In this document: one piece after another, positions 13,008 to 22,606 of the stretch
Layout of the letters: every line of letters begins with the position of its first letter
How positions within the stretch are numbered: the stretch's first letter is position 1
Assembly (NCBI GenBank): GCA_014526335.1
Contig: JACTAT010000037.1
Span: 2,561,777-2,625,776 of the forward strand
Length of the DNA: 64,000 nucleotides
From: Chrysaora quinquecirrha
Taxonomy: Eukaryota; Cnidaria; Scyphozoa; Semaeostomeae; Pelagiidae
Direction of reading: 5' to 3'
The notes under the pieces: generated by a model
Seen by the model: the letters and a program-made list of their open reading frames with translations, nothing else
Database searches by the model: none
What the model was told of the DNA's origin: nothing
Position numbers and translations under genes: made by a program

Positions 13008-13029
13008 TTCTTCCCCATCAGGTAAGTAA
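13008..13029 (-). ncRNA. U1: U1 snRNA 5' end fragment (nt about 1-22)
   Basis: The minus strand reads ACTTACCTGATGGGGAAGAA, i.e. the U1 5' end with the 5' splice-site-pairing ACUUACCUG and the start of stem-loop 1. The next base downstream begins a retrotransposon. One base in the cap-proximal ATACTT is changed here. Confidence 0.85.
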
Positions 13030-13392
13030 TCAGATTTTTCTTGCAGAGGGAGCGTCGTTCAGGAACTTCTCATTTCAAATGTGGTATATCGGCAACAGAC
13101 CACATGTGAGAGGGTGGCACTTCCATTCCGTAGAGACTGGCATAGTATGAGAAGAGATTTGGTTGGACTCGTCGCTGTCGCAAGTCACTCATGCTATGGT
13201 GGTGGTGAAAGGTTGAATAAATAAGGCAGAACATACAATGCTTGAGGCATAATAAAAGTTGATGTGTGGAATGTGAGAGACAGATTGCCAAGACATCCGC
13301 ATGTTGCTGCATTACTGTTGGCAAGACGATGACGACAGACAGAGATGTTGGATAGTGGAAGGTTTACTGTGTTGCTTGTTTTATATTTACAC
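13030..13392. other. U2-U1 intergenic spacer of the array (U1 upstream region)
   Basis: This spacer recurs at 34839-35130 (partial), 44219-44590 and 59969-60345 with high similarity, always just upstream of a U1 5' end on the minus strand, so it should contain the U1 promoter. I could not pick out a defined proximal element. Here it is cut off from its U2 by the P element. Confidence 0.75.
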
Positions 13393-13399
13393 TTCTAGA
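13393..13399. repeat. Target-site duplication of the P element, left copy
   Basis: TTCTAGA lies directly left of the left terminal repeat and again directly right of the right one (24126-24132). The unoccupied spacer copies at 44.58 and 60.33 kb have a similar but uninterrupted sequence. Confidence 0.8.
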
Positions 13400-13448
13400 C
13401 ATAGTCAATAGAAAAACTATGGTCTGGAAGGCCGGCGAAGATCAAAAG
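13400..13448 (+). repeat. Left terminal inverted repeat of the P element
   Basis: 49 bp beginning CATAGTCAATAGAAAAAC and ending GAAGATCAAAAG; it matches the reverse complement of 24077-24125 with one mismatch (A/G at its fourth base). It contains an internal CATAG...CTATG inversion. Confidence 0.95.
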
Positions 13449-13477
13449 GCGATCTTTTTGTTAGGGTCGTAAATCTG

Positions 13478-13500
13478 TCACGTGACATTTACCGTGCACA
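13478..13500 (+). promoter_or_regulatory. Subterminal inverted repeat, left (candidate transposase-binding/promoter site)
   Basis: A 23-bp block starting TCACGTGAC and ending ACCGTGCACA lies 78 bp inside the left end and 133 bp upstream of the transposase ATG. It recurs inverted at 24015-24037 with two mismatches, just upstream of the second gene. In Drosophila P elements subterminal sites bind transposase and overlap the promoter; by analogy this block may serve both genes. Confidence 0.5.
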
Positions 13501-13632
13501 AAATCTTCTTGCCATGGCCGGCCTCTACAGTTGTTATTGAAAAACATGGCATTTAAAGATCGTTGTTTCTTGTTTTTTCACTTATTATACATCGAATTTC
13601 GTGTTCTCGGTACTTAATAAATCTTGTGTAAG

Positions 13633-13864
13633 ATGCCGGGGGATAATTGTGCTGTTTTCGGCTGTGGATCGAGTCGCAGAATGAAAGGATTGGGAATTTT
13701 CAAGCTTCCTGCACCGACTAACGACCATCGAAAAAAATGGAGAAGAGATTTATTGAACGAAATTACTAAAAGCCGTGTTATTGATCAAGCATTTAAAGAA
13801 AAGATCGAGAAAGACACAGTATATATTTGTGAAAGACATTTTCAGTCTGCGGATATTGAAATAT
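13633..13864 (+). CDS. P-element transposase, exon 1 (THAP domain, N-terminal part)
   Basis: ATG at 13633 opens MPGDNCAVFGCGSS, a THAP zinc-coordinating module with Cys6 and Cys11, a tryptophan in KKWRRDL, and C-x2-H in ICERHF (near residues 66-69). The exon ends at 13864 before GTAAGA, leaving one base of a split codon. Joining to position 20150 completes a phenylalanine codon and continues into ESGKKK ... GALPTVNMP, which supplies the AVPT-like box that normally closes a THAP domain. The fit of frame and motif strongly supports this splice. THAP domains bind the transposon ends. The alternative, a separate THAP gene, is unlikely. Confidence 0.85.
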
Positions 13865-14469
13865 GTAAGAAGCTTATTTATAATTTTTATTCTTATAGAT
13901 CATTTCGGCAGAAAAAAAACTTTTTCAAATTGCAAGATATCAATTTTTGGATGTGAAAATCGTATAAAGCACCCTAAAATTAGTCTAGGTGCAAAGTTTT
14001 ACTATCTCAGCACGTTTATTATCGATTCTACGAGCGTCAAAAGTTTACAATTTTATAAGGGCTTTGACCGTGTGAGGTAAAAAGTTTCACCAAGTTCATT
14101 TTTTGCGGTCAAAGCCTTTATGAAATCGGGAACTTTGAATGCTCATAAAATTAAGAACACAAGCGCTAGGACAATGAAACTTTGTACCTAGACCAAGTTT
14201 TGGCTGCTCTTTAAGATTTTCGTATCAAAAACTCGATATCATGTGATTTCGAAAAATTTTAATGCCGTGTGACGTCATACCAAAATGATCTATACCTTTG
14301 TGTAGATATGTATTTCTTTTTCTTGCATACAGATACCTTAGACTAGGGTCTTGCTAGATATCGCTTATGGTTTTTGTGCAATGTTTATATTTTAAAAACC
14401 AAGCAGGAACACCGCGACGCAGAAAACAAAAGATAGACTATGGTTTGCAATTAAAATATTTTTTAAAGA

Positions 14470-14520
14470 AACTAATATTTCGCCCTGCCAAGCAGGGCTT
14501 CTTCAGAGTGTGATAGAATC
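14470..14520 (-). ncRNA. Candidate hammerhead ribozyme motif of Penelope-like element 1
   Basis: On the minus strand CTGAAGA is followed by a perfect stem GCCCTGC/GCAGGGC with a two-base loop and then GAAA, the order of the hammerhead catalytic core (CUGANGA, stem II, GAAA). Minimal hammerheads are known from Penelope-like elements. Stems I and III were not resolved. Confidence 0.5.
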
Positions 14521-14859
14521 GAGAAAATTTTTTAACAGTATATACAAGTAATTATTTTGAAATATGGTTGGTGAAATCTGATTGGTGGTATGTTTGATGC
14601 TTCGCAGTGGCAAGGTGTGGTGTGGAAGATGTGCATGTTGTCGTAGTGAGGGCGTAAATAATGATAATAATCATAACGGTGAAATGATAATAAAATTAAT
14701 AATTATATAAAATTGATTTATTATTGATAAAAGAGAGAATAATCTCCATAATTATTATAATAGTAATAAGGGTAAAAATAGTTAGGTAGTGGGAAGAAGA
14801 GGTTAGAGTGGGTTAGCGGTCAGTGGTCCTGTTTAGTCCGTTAGGTGCGAGAGTGTTAG

Positions 14860-17190
14860 CTAGGCCAATGAAATATTGTTCTTTGGCTCTTCTAACACTC
14901 TCCCGTTTGTTATGTAGTTGTAGGATAGGTAGAATTTGTAGGTCGTCAACTGTGTGTCCGGGTCTACAGAAGTGATCTGCAACCCCGGATTTGTCACGTT
15001 TTTGTTGATAATGTCCCTACGGTGCTCGTTGAGTCTGTCTCGTAGTCGTCTTCCCGTCTGTCCGATGTACTGGCAGTTCTTGTCCCTGTTCTGTTGGCAC
15101 CGCAGGCATTGTATGACGTAAATGACGTTGGTCGAGTTACAGTCCAGTCGCTGTTTGATGTTGAATGTTTTGTCTGTGTTGGTAAATGTAACTGTAGTGG
15201 CCCGTCGCGTATGTGCGTACATGTGTAGCAGTTGCGTTTGGACGAGCATTTGTGTACGCCTTTGGGATCGTTAGTTACGTCATTTTTATCTTCGCACGTA
15301 CCAGGTGATCCCTTAGGCTTTTCGTCCTTCGGTAGCTCAGTACTGGTGGTTGGGGGAAAGCTTCTTTGCAGTCTTCAGAGGTCTGTAATGACGTGTAATG
15401 TTTTGTAAGTATTTGACCCAATTGAGGTAACCCTGGATGGTAGGTTACCACAAAAGGAGTCCTGTTGTTCTGTTGCTTGTTTTTAGTCTTTAAGCTGTCT
15501 TGTCTAGTAATACGAGAAGCTTTCCGTATTTCGTTTCGTACATGTTTCCGTCTGTAGCCTCTGTTCGTTAGGTACGTAAGCAATTCAGTAGTTCGTTTTG
15601 TAAAGGTCGTGTCGTCTGAACAGATGCGTCGCAGGCGTAAAGCAAGACTGAATGGTATGGAGTTCTTGGTGTGTTTGGGATGCGCAGAAGAATGGAGAAG
15701 ATATTGATGGGTATCAGTCGGTTTGATGTAGAGGTCTGTGGAGATGCTATGGTCTGTGTTGAGTGTGACAGTGACATCGAGGAAGTGAGTTGAGGTGGAG
15801 GAGATGTCGCTAGTGAATTTGATAGTGGGATGAATGTTGTTGAGATTGTCAATAAATTCAGTCTGTCTTGTCCGTGCGTCCAAATCAAAAAAATATCGTC
15901 AATGTAGCGCCACCAGACAAGTGGCTTGAATGGTGCGCTGTCTAGGGCCCTAGTTTCAAGAGCCCCCATAAACAAATTAGCATATGGGGGTGCCATTCTA
16001 GTGCCCATGGCCGTACCGTGTTTCTGTAGGAAAAACTGTCCGTCAAACTCAAAATTATTGTTCTTCAGTATTATGTCGATCAAGTCACATACTGTTTCTG
16101 TAGGTGGGTTGAGTTTAGAGCGTTTGTTAAGATGTAGCCTGGCAGCCTCAATGCCTTCAGCGTGAGGAATGTTAGTGTAAAGAGATGAGACATCAAGAGT
16201 GACAAGAAGAGAGTCCTTAGGAAGATTGCCGAGTGTGGAAACCTTGTTGAGAAAGTGGGTGGTGTCTTTGATGTAAGATGGAAGTTTGAAGACCAGTGGA
16301 TTAAGGATATGGCTGACGTATTCAGAGATATGTTCTGTGGGATGGCCGTTAGCTGAGACAATGGGTCTGCCAGGAGGGTTCTGTCTGTTTTTGTGGATTT
16401 TGGGAAGCGTGTAGAATCTGGAGCAGCGTGGTTGGTGTGGAAGAAGGTAGCTATAGGTGTCTTTTGTTATGTATTCGTTCTGTTTCATCTGTTGCAAGTA
16501 TTGTGTAACCGTTTTAGTCACTTTGTTTGTCATGTCAGTGTCAAGTTTTTCGTAAAAATTAGTGTCGTTGAGCTGTCGGTTGCATTCGTCTATGTAAAAC
16601 TGTTTGTCCATGACTACTGTACCAGACCCTTTGTCAGCGGGTTTGATGACAATGTCAGTGCGTTTAGTTAACTGTGTAAGAGCTGTGCGTTCGGTTTTGG
16701 TGAGGTTGTCGGATATTTTTGTAGGAGTGATTTTATCTATGTCACGTTCAATATTGTTGATGTAGAGGTCCAGTGCTGGGTCAAGGTTACGTGGTGGTGT
16801 CCAGTTGCTAGGTTTCTTGTATTCATGTGTCTTCTCGTCATCGTCCTTGTCAGGTCGGTCACTGTCTGTTTTGTTTCTAAAGTAATGTTTAAGTCTAAGT
16901 CTACGTTCAAAGTCTTTGAGGTCAGCGTTAAGTTCGTTCCAGTCTATGCGTTGTGGTGTGGGGCAGAAGTTGAGTCCTTGTGACAGTAGAGAGTATTCGT
17001 CTTTGTTAATGTTGGCTGTCGAAAGGTTGATAACCGTCTCTGTCTCAAGGTGTTGCGGTTTGCGTCTCCTGTTTCGTGTCCTAGTGGTGAAAGTAGTGTT
17101 ACTGTTAAGTTGTCCGTTGGTGATGTCTTGTTGCTGTTGTGTTTGCTGTCGTCTTGTGTAGGAGGAGTTGTTAGGGGGTAGGTGTTAGAG
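14860..17190 (-). pseudogene. Penelope-like reverse transcriptase plus GIY-YIG endonuclease, frameshifted
   Basis: The RT frame opens near 17190, in the +1 frame relative to the upstream ORF and overlapping its end. Visible in order: NKDEYSLLSQGLNFCP, IKPADKGSGTVV, YTLPKIHK, RPIVSANGHP, LDVSSLYTNIPH, GTAMGTRMAPPYANLFMG and the catalytic YIDDIF (near 15900). A 4-nt deletion near 15885 shifts the frame. The endonuclease follows: CSSKRNCYTCTH (another shift near 15280), VIYVIQCLRC, YIGQTGRRLRDRLNEH, and a further shift before the conserved tail. Penelope elements use this RT-EN to copy their RNA at nicked DNA. The element cannot make an intact enzyme. Confidence 0.85.
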
Positions 17191-18448
17191 TTAGTCTGTT
17201 ATTAGGGTTATTGTGGCTATTATTAGTGGTTAAAGCGTTAGTTTCGTCTTTGTCGCTGTTCTGTTTCATGTTATCGTCGTTGTTGCGGTTCGTGTTAACG
17301 ATGGTTTCAGTTGTGTGACTGTCTGTGTCGAAGTTGCTGTTATTGGTTAAATTGTTGCCGTTGCTGGTAGCAACGGTTCTGTTCTGAAAATTGTTAAGGT
17401 TATGGATGTTGACATCTAGTAAACTAGATCTGTTGGTGGTGACATTAATGTTAGTAGGATAAGAGGAAGTAAGATTAATGTTAGTAGCATTTTGTTCACG
17501 ATTCAGGAAATGATAATTTTTGTTGTTATTAGTGGCGTAATCGAAATAAAAAGGATGAAGTGTATTATTTCTAAAAGAGAACGAGTTTTGTTGAGGACGA
17601 TGATTTGTGAACATTTTACGTTTGATGTATGTATGAGGATGGTATTGGGGAGAGCGATTTGTGGATGGCATATGGGGTACTTGGTATGATTCAATGTTTT
17701 GGTTTGTTTGAATTATGTCATTATGGGAATATTTACAAAAGTCACTACTGATCAAATTAGAATTACGAAAGGTTTGGATAGGAATATTTACACAATTTGA
17801 AGGTGCGTCTCTCTTTAATTTCTTCAGCTTTCTTGATTTTAATTGATTTTTAAGATTGATGCATGAGAATGAGATAATTTCTTGAAGACGAATCAGAAGA
17901 ATCTTGGTGCAGGTTTTTGATAATTTGAGCCATAGATTATATATATTATGTTGATTTAAGTAGATTGAATGTTGATGGTGGTGTATGAGCAAATTCATTT
18001 GAGATCGAGCCAGATTCCGATTGTTTTGATGCCATAAATTTACAATACTAGGATTGAGATCAGCGTTTGGATTAGATTTCGGAATTAAACCTCTTGGAAT
18101 TAATCGTTGGGAATTATATGTTAGCAGTAGATCCAGATGATGTTGATTTTTGATTATTTTGAAGCTCTCACGTTTTATTTTGTTAAAGATTGTTCTTTGA
18201 TCATGATTGAGTTGATTGCAGATTGATGTTGGTCCTGGGTTCGTTTCGATGTCCATGCAGATCAATGAATAAATCGAGAAGAAGAGTAACATAATTCCAG
18301 TTGCTAGTAGGATTATGCGATTTCTTGAATTTTTAAACTTTCGTTGTGCAGTCGATTTTTCGTTATTTGATGAATCAAAGTTATATACAGAGTGATTTCT
18401 ATTAAATGTTCCAATTATTTGTCTCCATTGTGGCAAATCAATACCCAT
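17171..18448 (-). CDS. Penelope-like element ORF1 with hydrophobic segment and 2A-type motif
   Basis: Open frame of 425 residues from ATG 18448. Residues about 43-65 form a hydrophobic stretch (IILLATGIMLLFFSIYSLIC) directly followed by M-DIETNPGP at residues 66-73 (18253-18230). D-[VI]-E-x-N-P-G-P is the conserved core of 2A translational-recoding peptides, where ribosomes skip the Gly-Pro bond. The remaining 350 residues are Asn/Ser/His-rich and of low complexity, with no domain I know. The RT frame begins in the overlapping +1 frame at its end. A hydrophobic leader before 2A recalls signal-type 2A sequences reported from sea-urchin genes, but whether this one works is inference. Confidence 0.65.
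   Translation of the reverse strand: MGIDLPQWRQIIGTFNRNHSVYNFDSSNNEKSTAQRKFKNSRNRIILLATGIMLLFFSIYSLICMDIETNPGPTSICNQLNHDQRTIFNKIKRESFKIIKNQHHLDLLLTYNSQRLIPRGLIPKSNPNADLNPSIVNLWHQNNRNLARSQMNLLIHHHQHSIYLNQHNIYNLWLKLSKTCTKILLIRLQEIISFSCINLKNQLKSRKLKKLKRDAPSNCVNIPIQTFRNSNLISSDFCKYSHNDIIQTNQNIESYQVPHMPSTNRSPQYHPHTYIKRKMFTNHRPQQNSFSFRNNTLHPFYFDYATNNNKNYHFLNREQNATNINLTSSYPTNINVTTNRSSLLDVNIHNLNNFQNRTVATSNGNNLTNNSNFDTDSHTTETIVNTNRNNDDNMKQNSDKDETNALTTNNSHNNPNNRLTLTPTP
18230..18253 (-). promoter_or_regulatory. 2A-type ribosome-skipping motif DIETNPGP
   Basis: Codons GAC ATC GAA ACG AAC CCA on the minus strand followed by GGA CCA give D-I-E-T-N-P-G-P, an exact match to the 2A core. It sits in frame at residues 66-73 of the 425-residue Penelope-like ORF1, just after a hydrophobic segment. 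Confidence 0.7.
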
Positions 18449-18525
18449 AGTTATCTATCGTTAAACAGTAGTTATGTTCTACTTCAGAGAGAGAGAAACT
18501 TGTGGCCTAAGGTGAACGTAAATAA

Positions 18526-18604
18526 ATTGAAAAAGGAAAGACCACTTAACTGGCTGCTGCGTGTAGAAATCTTTCTTGCGGCGAAGAGATAAATATAAAA
18601 ACCA
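18526..18604 (-). repeat. Inverted copy of the host flank between the two Penelope-like elements
   Basis: About 79 bp here are the near-perfect reverse complement of 20064-20140, the P-element intron sequence just downstream of Penelope-like copy 2. The block is sandwiched between the 5' ends of the two copies, a footprint of the insertion mechanism. Confidence 0.85.
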
Positions 18605-18610
18605 TTCTAC

Positions 18611-19790
18611 GGCCATGGGCACTAGAATGGCACCCCCATATGCTAATTTGTTTATGGGGGCTCTTGAAACTAGGGCCCTAGACAGCGCACCATTCAAGCC
18701 ACTTGTCTGGTGGCGCTACATTGACGATATTTTTTTGATTTGGACGCACGGACAAGACAGACTTACTGAATTTATTGACAATCTCAACAACATTCATCCC
18801 ACTATCAAATTCACTAGCGACATCTCCTCCACCTCAACTCACTTCCTCGATGTCACTGTCACACTCAACACAGACCATAGCATCTCCACAGACCTCTACA
18901 TCAAACCGACTGATACCCATCAATATCTTCTCCATTCTTCTGCCATCCCAAACACACCAAGAACTCCATACCATTCAGTCTTGCTTTACGCCTGCGACGC
19001 ATCTGTTCAGACGACACGACCTTTACAAAACGAACTACTGAATTGCTTACGTACCTAACGAACAGAGGCTACAGACGGAAACATGTACGAAACGAAATAC
19101 GGAAAGCTTCTCAGATTACTAGACAAGACAGCTTAAAGACTAAAACAAGCAACAGAACAACAGGACTCCTTTGTGGTAACCTACCATCCAGGGTTACCTC
19201 AATTGGGTCAAATACTTACAAAACATTACACGTCATTACAGACCTCTGAAGACTGCAAAGAAGCTTTCCCCAACCACCAGTACTGAGCTACCGAAGGACG
19301 AAAAGCCTAAGGGATCACCTGGTACGCAAGAAGATAAAAATGACGTAACCAACGATCCCAAAGGCGTACACAAATGCTCGTCCAAACGCAACTGCTACAC
19401 ATGTACGCACATACGCCGACGGGGCCACTACAGTTACATTTACCAACACAGACAAAACATTCAACATCAAACAGCGACTGGACTGTAACTCGACCAACGT
19501 CATTTACGTCATACAATGCCTGCGGTGCCAACAGAACAGGGACAAGAACTGCCAGTACATCGGACAGACGGAAGACGACTACGAGGCAGACTCAACGAGC
19601 ACCGTAGGGACATTATTAACAAAAACATGACAAATCCGGGGTTGCAGATCACTTCTGTAGACCCGGACACACAGTTGACGACCTACAAATTCTACCTATC
19701 CTACAACTACATAACAAACGGGAGAGTGTTAGAAGAGCCAAAGAACAATATTTCATTGGCCTAGCTAACACTCTCGCACCTAACGGACTA
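18611..19790 (+). pseudogene. Partial Penelope-like RT-endonuclease, frameshifted
   Basis: Starts mid-RT (AMGTRMAPPYANLF, YIDDIF). The frame is intact across the region broken in copy 1, then shifts near 18942 by loss of one base, again in the 5' part of the GIY-YIG domain near 19571, and again before the conserved tail. The last shift is shared with copy 1. No start codon of its own is expected. Confidence 0.85.
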
Positions 19791-19939
19791 AACAGGACCA
19801 CTGACCGCTAACCCACTCTATCCTCTTCTTCCCACTACCTAACTATTTTTACCCTTATTACTATTATAATAATTATGGAGATTATTCTCTTTTATCAATA
19901 ATAAATCAATTTTATATAATTATTAATTTTATTATCATT

Positions 19940-19990
19940 TCACTATCACACTCTGAAGAAGCCCTGCTTGGCAGGGCGAAATATTAGTTT
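19940..19990 (+). ncRNA. Candidate hammerhead ribozyme motif of Penelope-like element 2
   Basis: CTGAAGA (19953-19959), the stem GCCCTGC/GCAGGGC and GAAA (19978-19981) reproduce the hammerhead core seen inverted at 14470-14520. Confidence 0.5.
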
Positions 19991-20149
19991 CTTTAAAAAT
20001 ATTTTAATTGCAAACCATAGTCTATCTTTTGTTTTCTGCGTCATGTGTTCCTGCTTGGTTTTTATATTTATCTCTTCGCCGCAAGAAAGATTTCTACACG
20101 CAGCAGCCAGTTAAGTGGTCTTTCCTTTTTCAATTTATTTATATTTTAG

Positions 20150-22554
20150 TTGAGTCTGGAAAAAAGAAAATGAGAGATGGTGCCTTACCAACTGTTAACA
20201 TGCCCAAACAAAAAATTCAGGGCAACCAAAGACAAAGAAAAGAAAGAAACATTCCAGATGAGGGGAAACAACAAGTACTATCACCATCACGCTATTACAA
20301 AGATTTCAATGAGCTTTGTCAAAGAGTTCATGGTTTAAAGTCTCTCAGTGACTGGTGCATCACATTCAAAGAAGACAGAGTCATTTTGAAAATGACTGAG
20401 ATCCCATATATCTTGCCAAAATATGAGATAACAATTGATGATAGCCTTGGGTTTACTATTTCTGTATTTGGTTGGCTGATACCGGGTGATCACGAGCTCT
20501 ATTTGGAAAATAAGAGGACTGTTTGGAATATAACAGTTTCTAATCTTGTAAAGAAAGTCATGTCATATCAGCTGTGCTCTGGTCTTGCTGTCAGTGACAT
20601 TTTAAGTAACGTTGTCAATCATGTTATACCTAAACTACAGGATCCACTCTTTGCTGAAGAAGGAAACCCATTTCCATCATTACAATATAACAGATCAATA
20701 AACTGTGCAATTCTTATTACGGTGAATGTGTGTAGCTTTTGTAGCAAACAAGATACATATGCTAAAGCATCCAAGGCTGCCAAAGACAGGCGCATGTCAA
20801 TTCCAGCTAAATTAAAAGCACCAATATCAGCTACTTCAACACACCGAATAAAATTGACATTAAGTCAGCAGCGTTTAAAGTGTGCAGAACTTCAAGAAAG
20901 AATCACTGAAATGGAAGCTGAGTTAAAAAAATCTTCTGTTGAAATTGACCCAGAACTGAGCAGTGACTTTTTTAATATTCTTGACAATGCAAAACTGACA
21001 CCATTTATGAAGCTTTTTTGGAATGAGCAAAAGAAAATGATTGGCAAATCAAAATCAGCTGTCAGGTTCCATCCAATGATAATTAGATTTTGCCTTTCGC
21101 AAGCACAGAAATCAGCTTCAAGTTATGATGAGTTTCGTGATACTTTTGAAGAAGTGTTGCATTTGCCAAGTCGCAGAGTTCTAAGAAACTATAAGAACTG
21201 GGTTCGACCAAAACCAGGTTTTAATGAAGAAGTAATCTTAGAGCTGATGAGAAAGTCAGACAATTTTTTTGATGTTGAGTGTTATGTGGTCATTGTTTTT
21301 GATGAGATGAAGATTAAGTCAAATCTTGTCTTTGACAAACACAGTGATGAACTGATTGGCTTTACTGACCTTGGTGATGAAGAGCTTAACTTTGCTGCTT
21401 TAGAAAAAGCTGATGAGCTTGCAACTCATGCTTTAGCCTTCCTCATAAAAGGCCTCTGTACAGAATTAAAATTTTGTCTGGCATATTTTGCAACACATGG
21501 TGTAACATCTGCACAAATTTTTCCAATTTTTCGGGAAGCTGTAGGCATATTAGAGATGCGATGCAACCTGTGGGTCATTGCCACCACGTCAGATGGGGCA
21601 TCTCCAAATCGCAGATTTTATAGAATGCACAGAATGCTTGATGGTGATGCAGGAAAGAATGTATGCTATCGTACCACTAATCTTTATGCACGAGACAGGT
21701 TCATCTATTTCTTGTCTGATGCGCCCCATCTTGTAAAGACAGCAAGAAACTGTCTTTATCACTCCGGGGATGGAAAATATACCAGATTCATGTGGAATAA
21801 TGGATTTTACATCATTTGGAAACACATAAGGAGCATGTACTTTGCAGATTTAGATCGAGGTTTAAAATTGTTGCCACGATTGACTGCTGACCATGTTAAC
21901 TTGTCCTCATATTCGGTTATGAGGGTAAATCTGGCTGCACAAATCCTGAGTGCTACTGTAGCTGCTGTGCTGAAAAATTATGGTCCACCAGAAGCTGCTG
22001 GGACTGCCAAATACTGTGAAATGGTTGACAAGTTCTTTGATTGCCTAAATGTCAGGAACACAAAGGAGCATGTACACAGGCGCAAGCCATTTCTAGCACC
22101 ATACACAGATAAAAATGATGTGCGTTTCACCTGGCTAGAGAGTGAGTTTCTTCCTTATCTTTCTTCATGGAAAGAAAGTACAGAAAACAGGGATGGAGAT
22201 TTCTCACAAAATGATAGGAACAGAATGTTCATTTCCTGGCAGACAATGGAAGGATTCCAAATCACCACATTTGCCATTATTGAAGCTATAAAGTATTTGC
22301 TTTCCCAGGGAATGGAATATGTTCTTACAGAGAAATTTTGTCAAGACCCTGTTGAGGAGTACTTTGGAGGTCAGCGGAAAATGGGTCGTAGATCAGACAA
22401 TCCAGATTTATTCATGTTTGGCTACAACAACAATGCCCTTACTGTCCAAAGGAATATAGGCCCAAATACTGGGAACACTAGAGGCAGACATGGTAACTCG
22501 AAGAAATCAGCATGGGTTGAAGTAGACAATGAACCAGTACCAAAGCGTAAATAA
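20150..22554 (+). CDS. P-element transposase, exon 2 (end of THAP, zipper, RNase H-like nuclease)
   Basis: The acceptor is TATTTTAG|TT (20148-20149), preceded by a pyrimidine-rich tract. Joined to exon 1 it gives 878 residues, against about 750 for Drosophila P transposase. In order: the THAP-closing GALPTVNMP, a leucine-zipper-like helix near residues 310-340, then the P-type nuclease core with acidic residues in [10 protein letters not shown] (Asp462), [11 protein letters not shown] (Asp559), [12 protein letters not shown] (Asp601) and [11 protein letters not shown] (Glu813). These motifs identify a P-superfamily transposase, which cuts and rejoins the element ends. No stop or frameshift is present. 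Upstream open codons back to 20008 are Penelope/intron sequence, not protein. Confidence 0.9.
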
Positions 22555-22606
22555 AACTTTACATAAAATATGACATGACAGTAAAACATAAATGAAAAAC
22601 GAGTTA

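Larger units (their letters stand above)
14399..18525 (-). mobile_element. Penelope-like retroelement 1, long copy, inside the P-element intron
   Basis: Minus-strand element with a reverse transcriptase of Penelope type followed by a GIY-YIG endonuclease, and an upstream open frame with a 2A-type motif. Its 3' end (about 14399, GGTTTT) matches, inverted, the 3' end of a second copy at about 20063. The 5' boundary near 18525 is placed where an inverted copy of the host flank begins. It is inactive in RT-EN because of frameshifts. Confidence 0.85.
18607..20063 (+). mobile_element. Penelope-like retroelement 2, 5'-truncated, head-to-head with copy 1
   Basis: Plus-strand copy beginning within the RT at GTRMAPPYANLF and running to the same 3' end as copy 1, including the hammerhead-like motif. 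It is very similar to copy 1 but keeps four bases that copy 1 lost near the RT active site. Confidence 0.9.

Noticed and set aside
14399..20063. Inverted ends at 14.4 and 20.06 kb could be read as a 5.7 kb TIR transposon.
   Set aside because: They are the 3' ends of two oppositely oriented Penelope-like elements, each with RT and GIY-YIG parts pointing to its own end.
20008..20149. Extra 47 codons upstream of the P transposase exon 2 in an open frame.
   Set aside because: They lie in Penelope-element 3' end and intron sequence; the in-frame splice to the THAP exon explains the true N-terminus.
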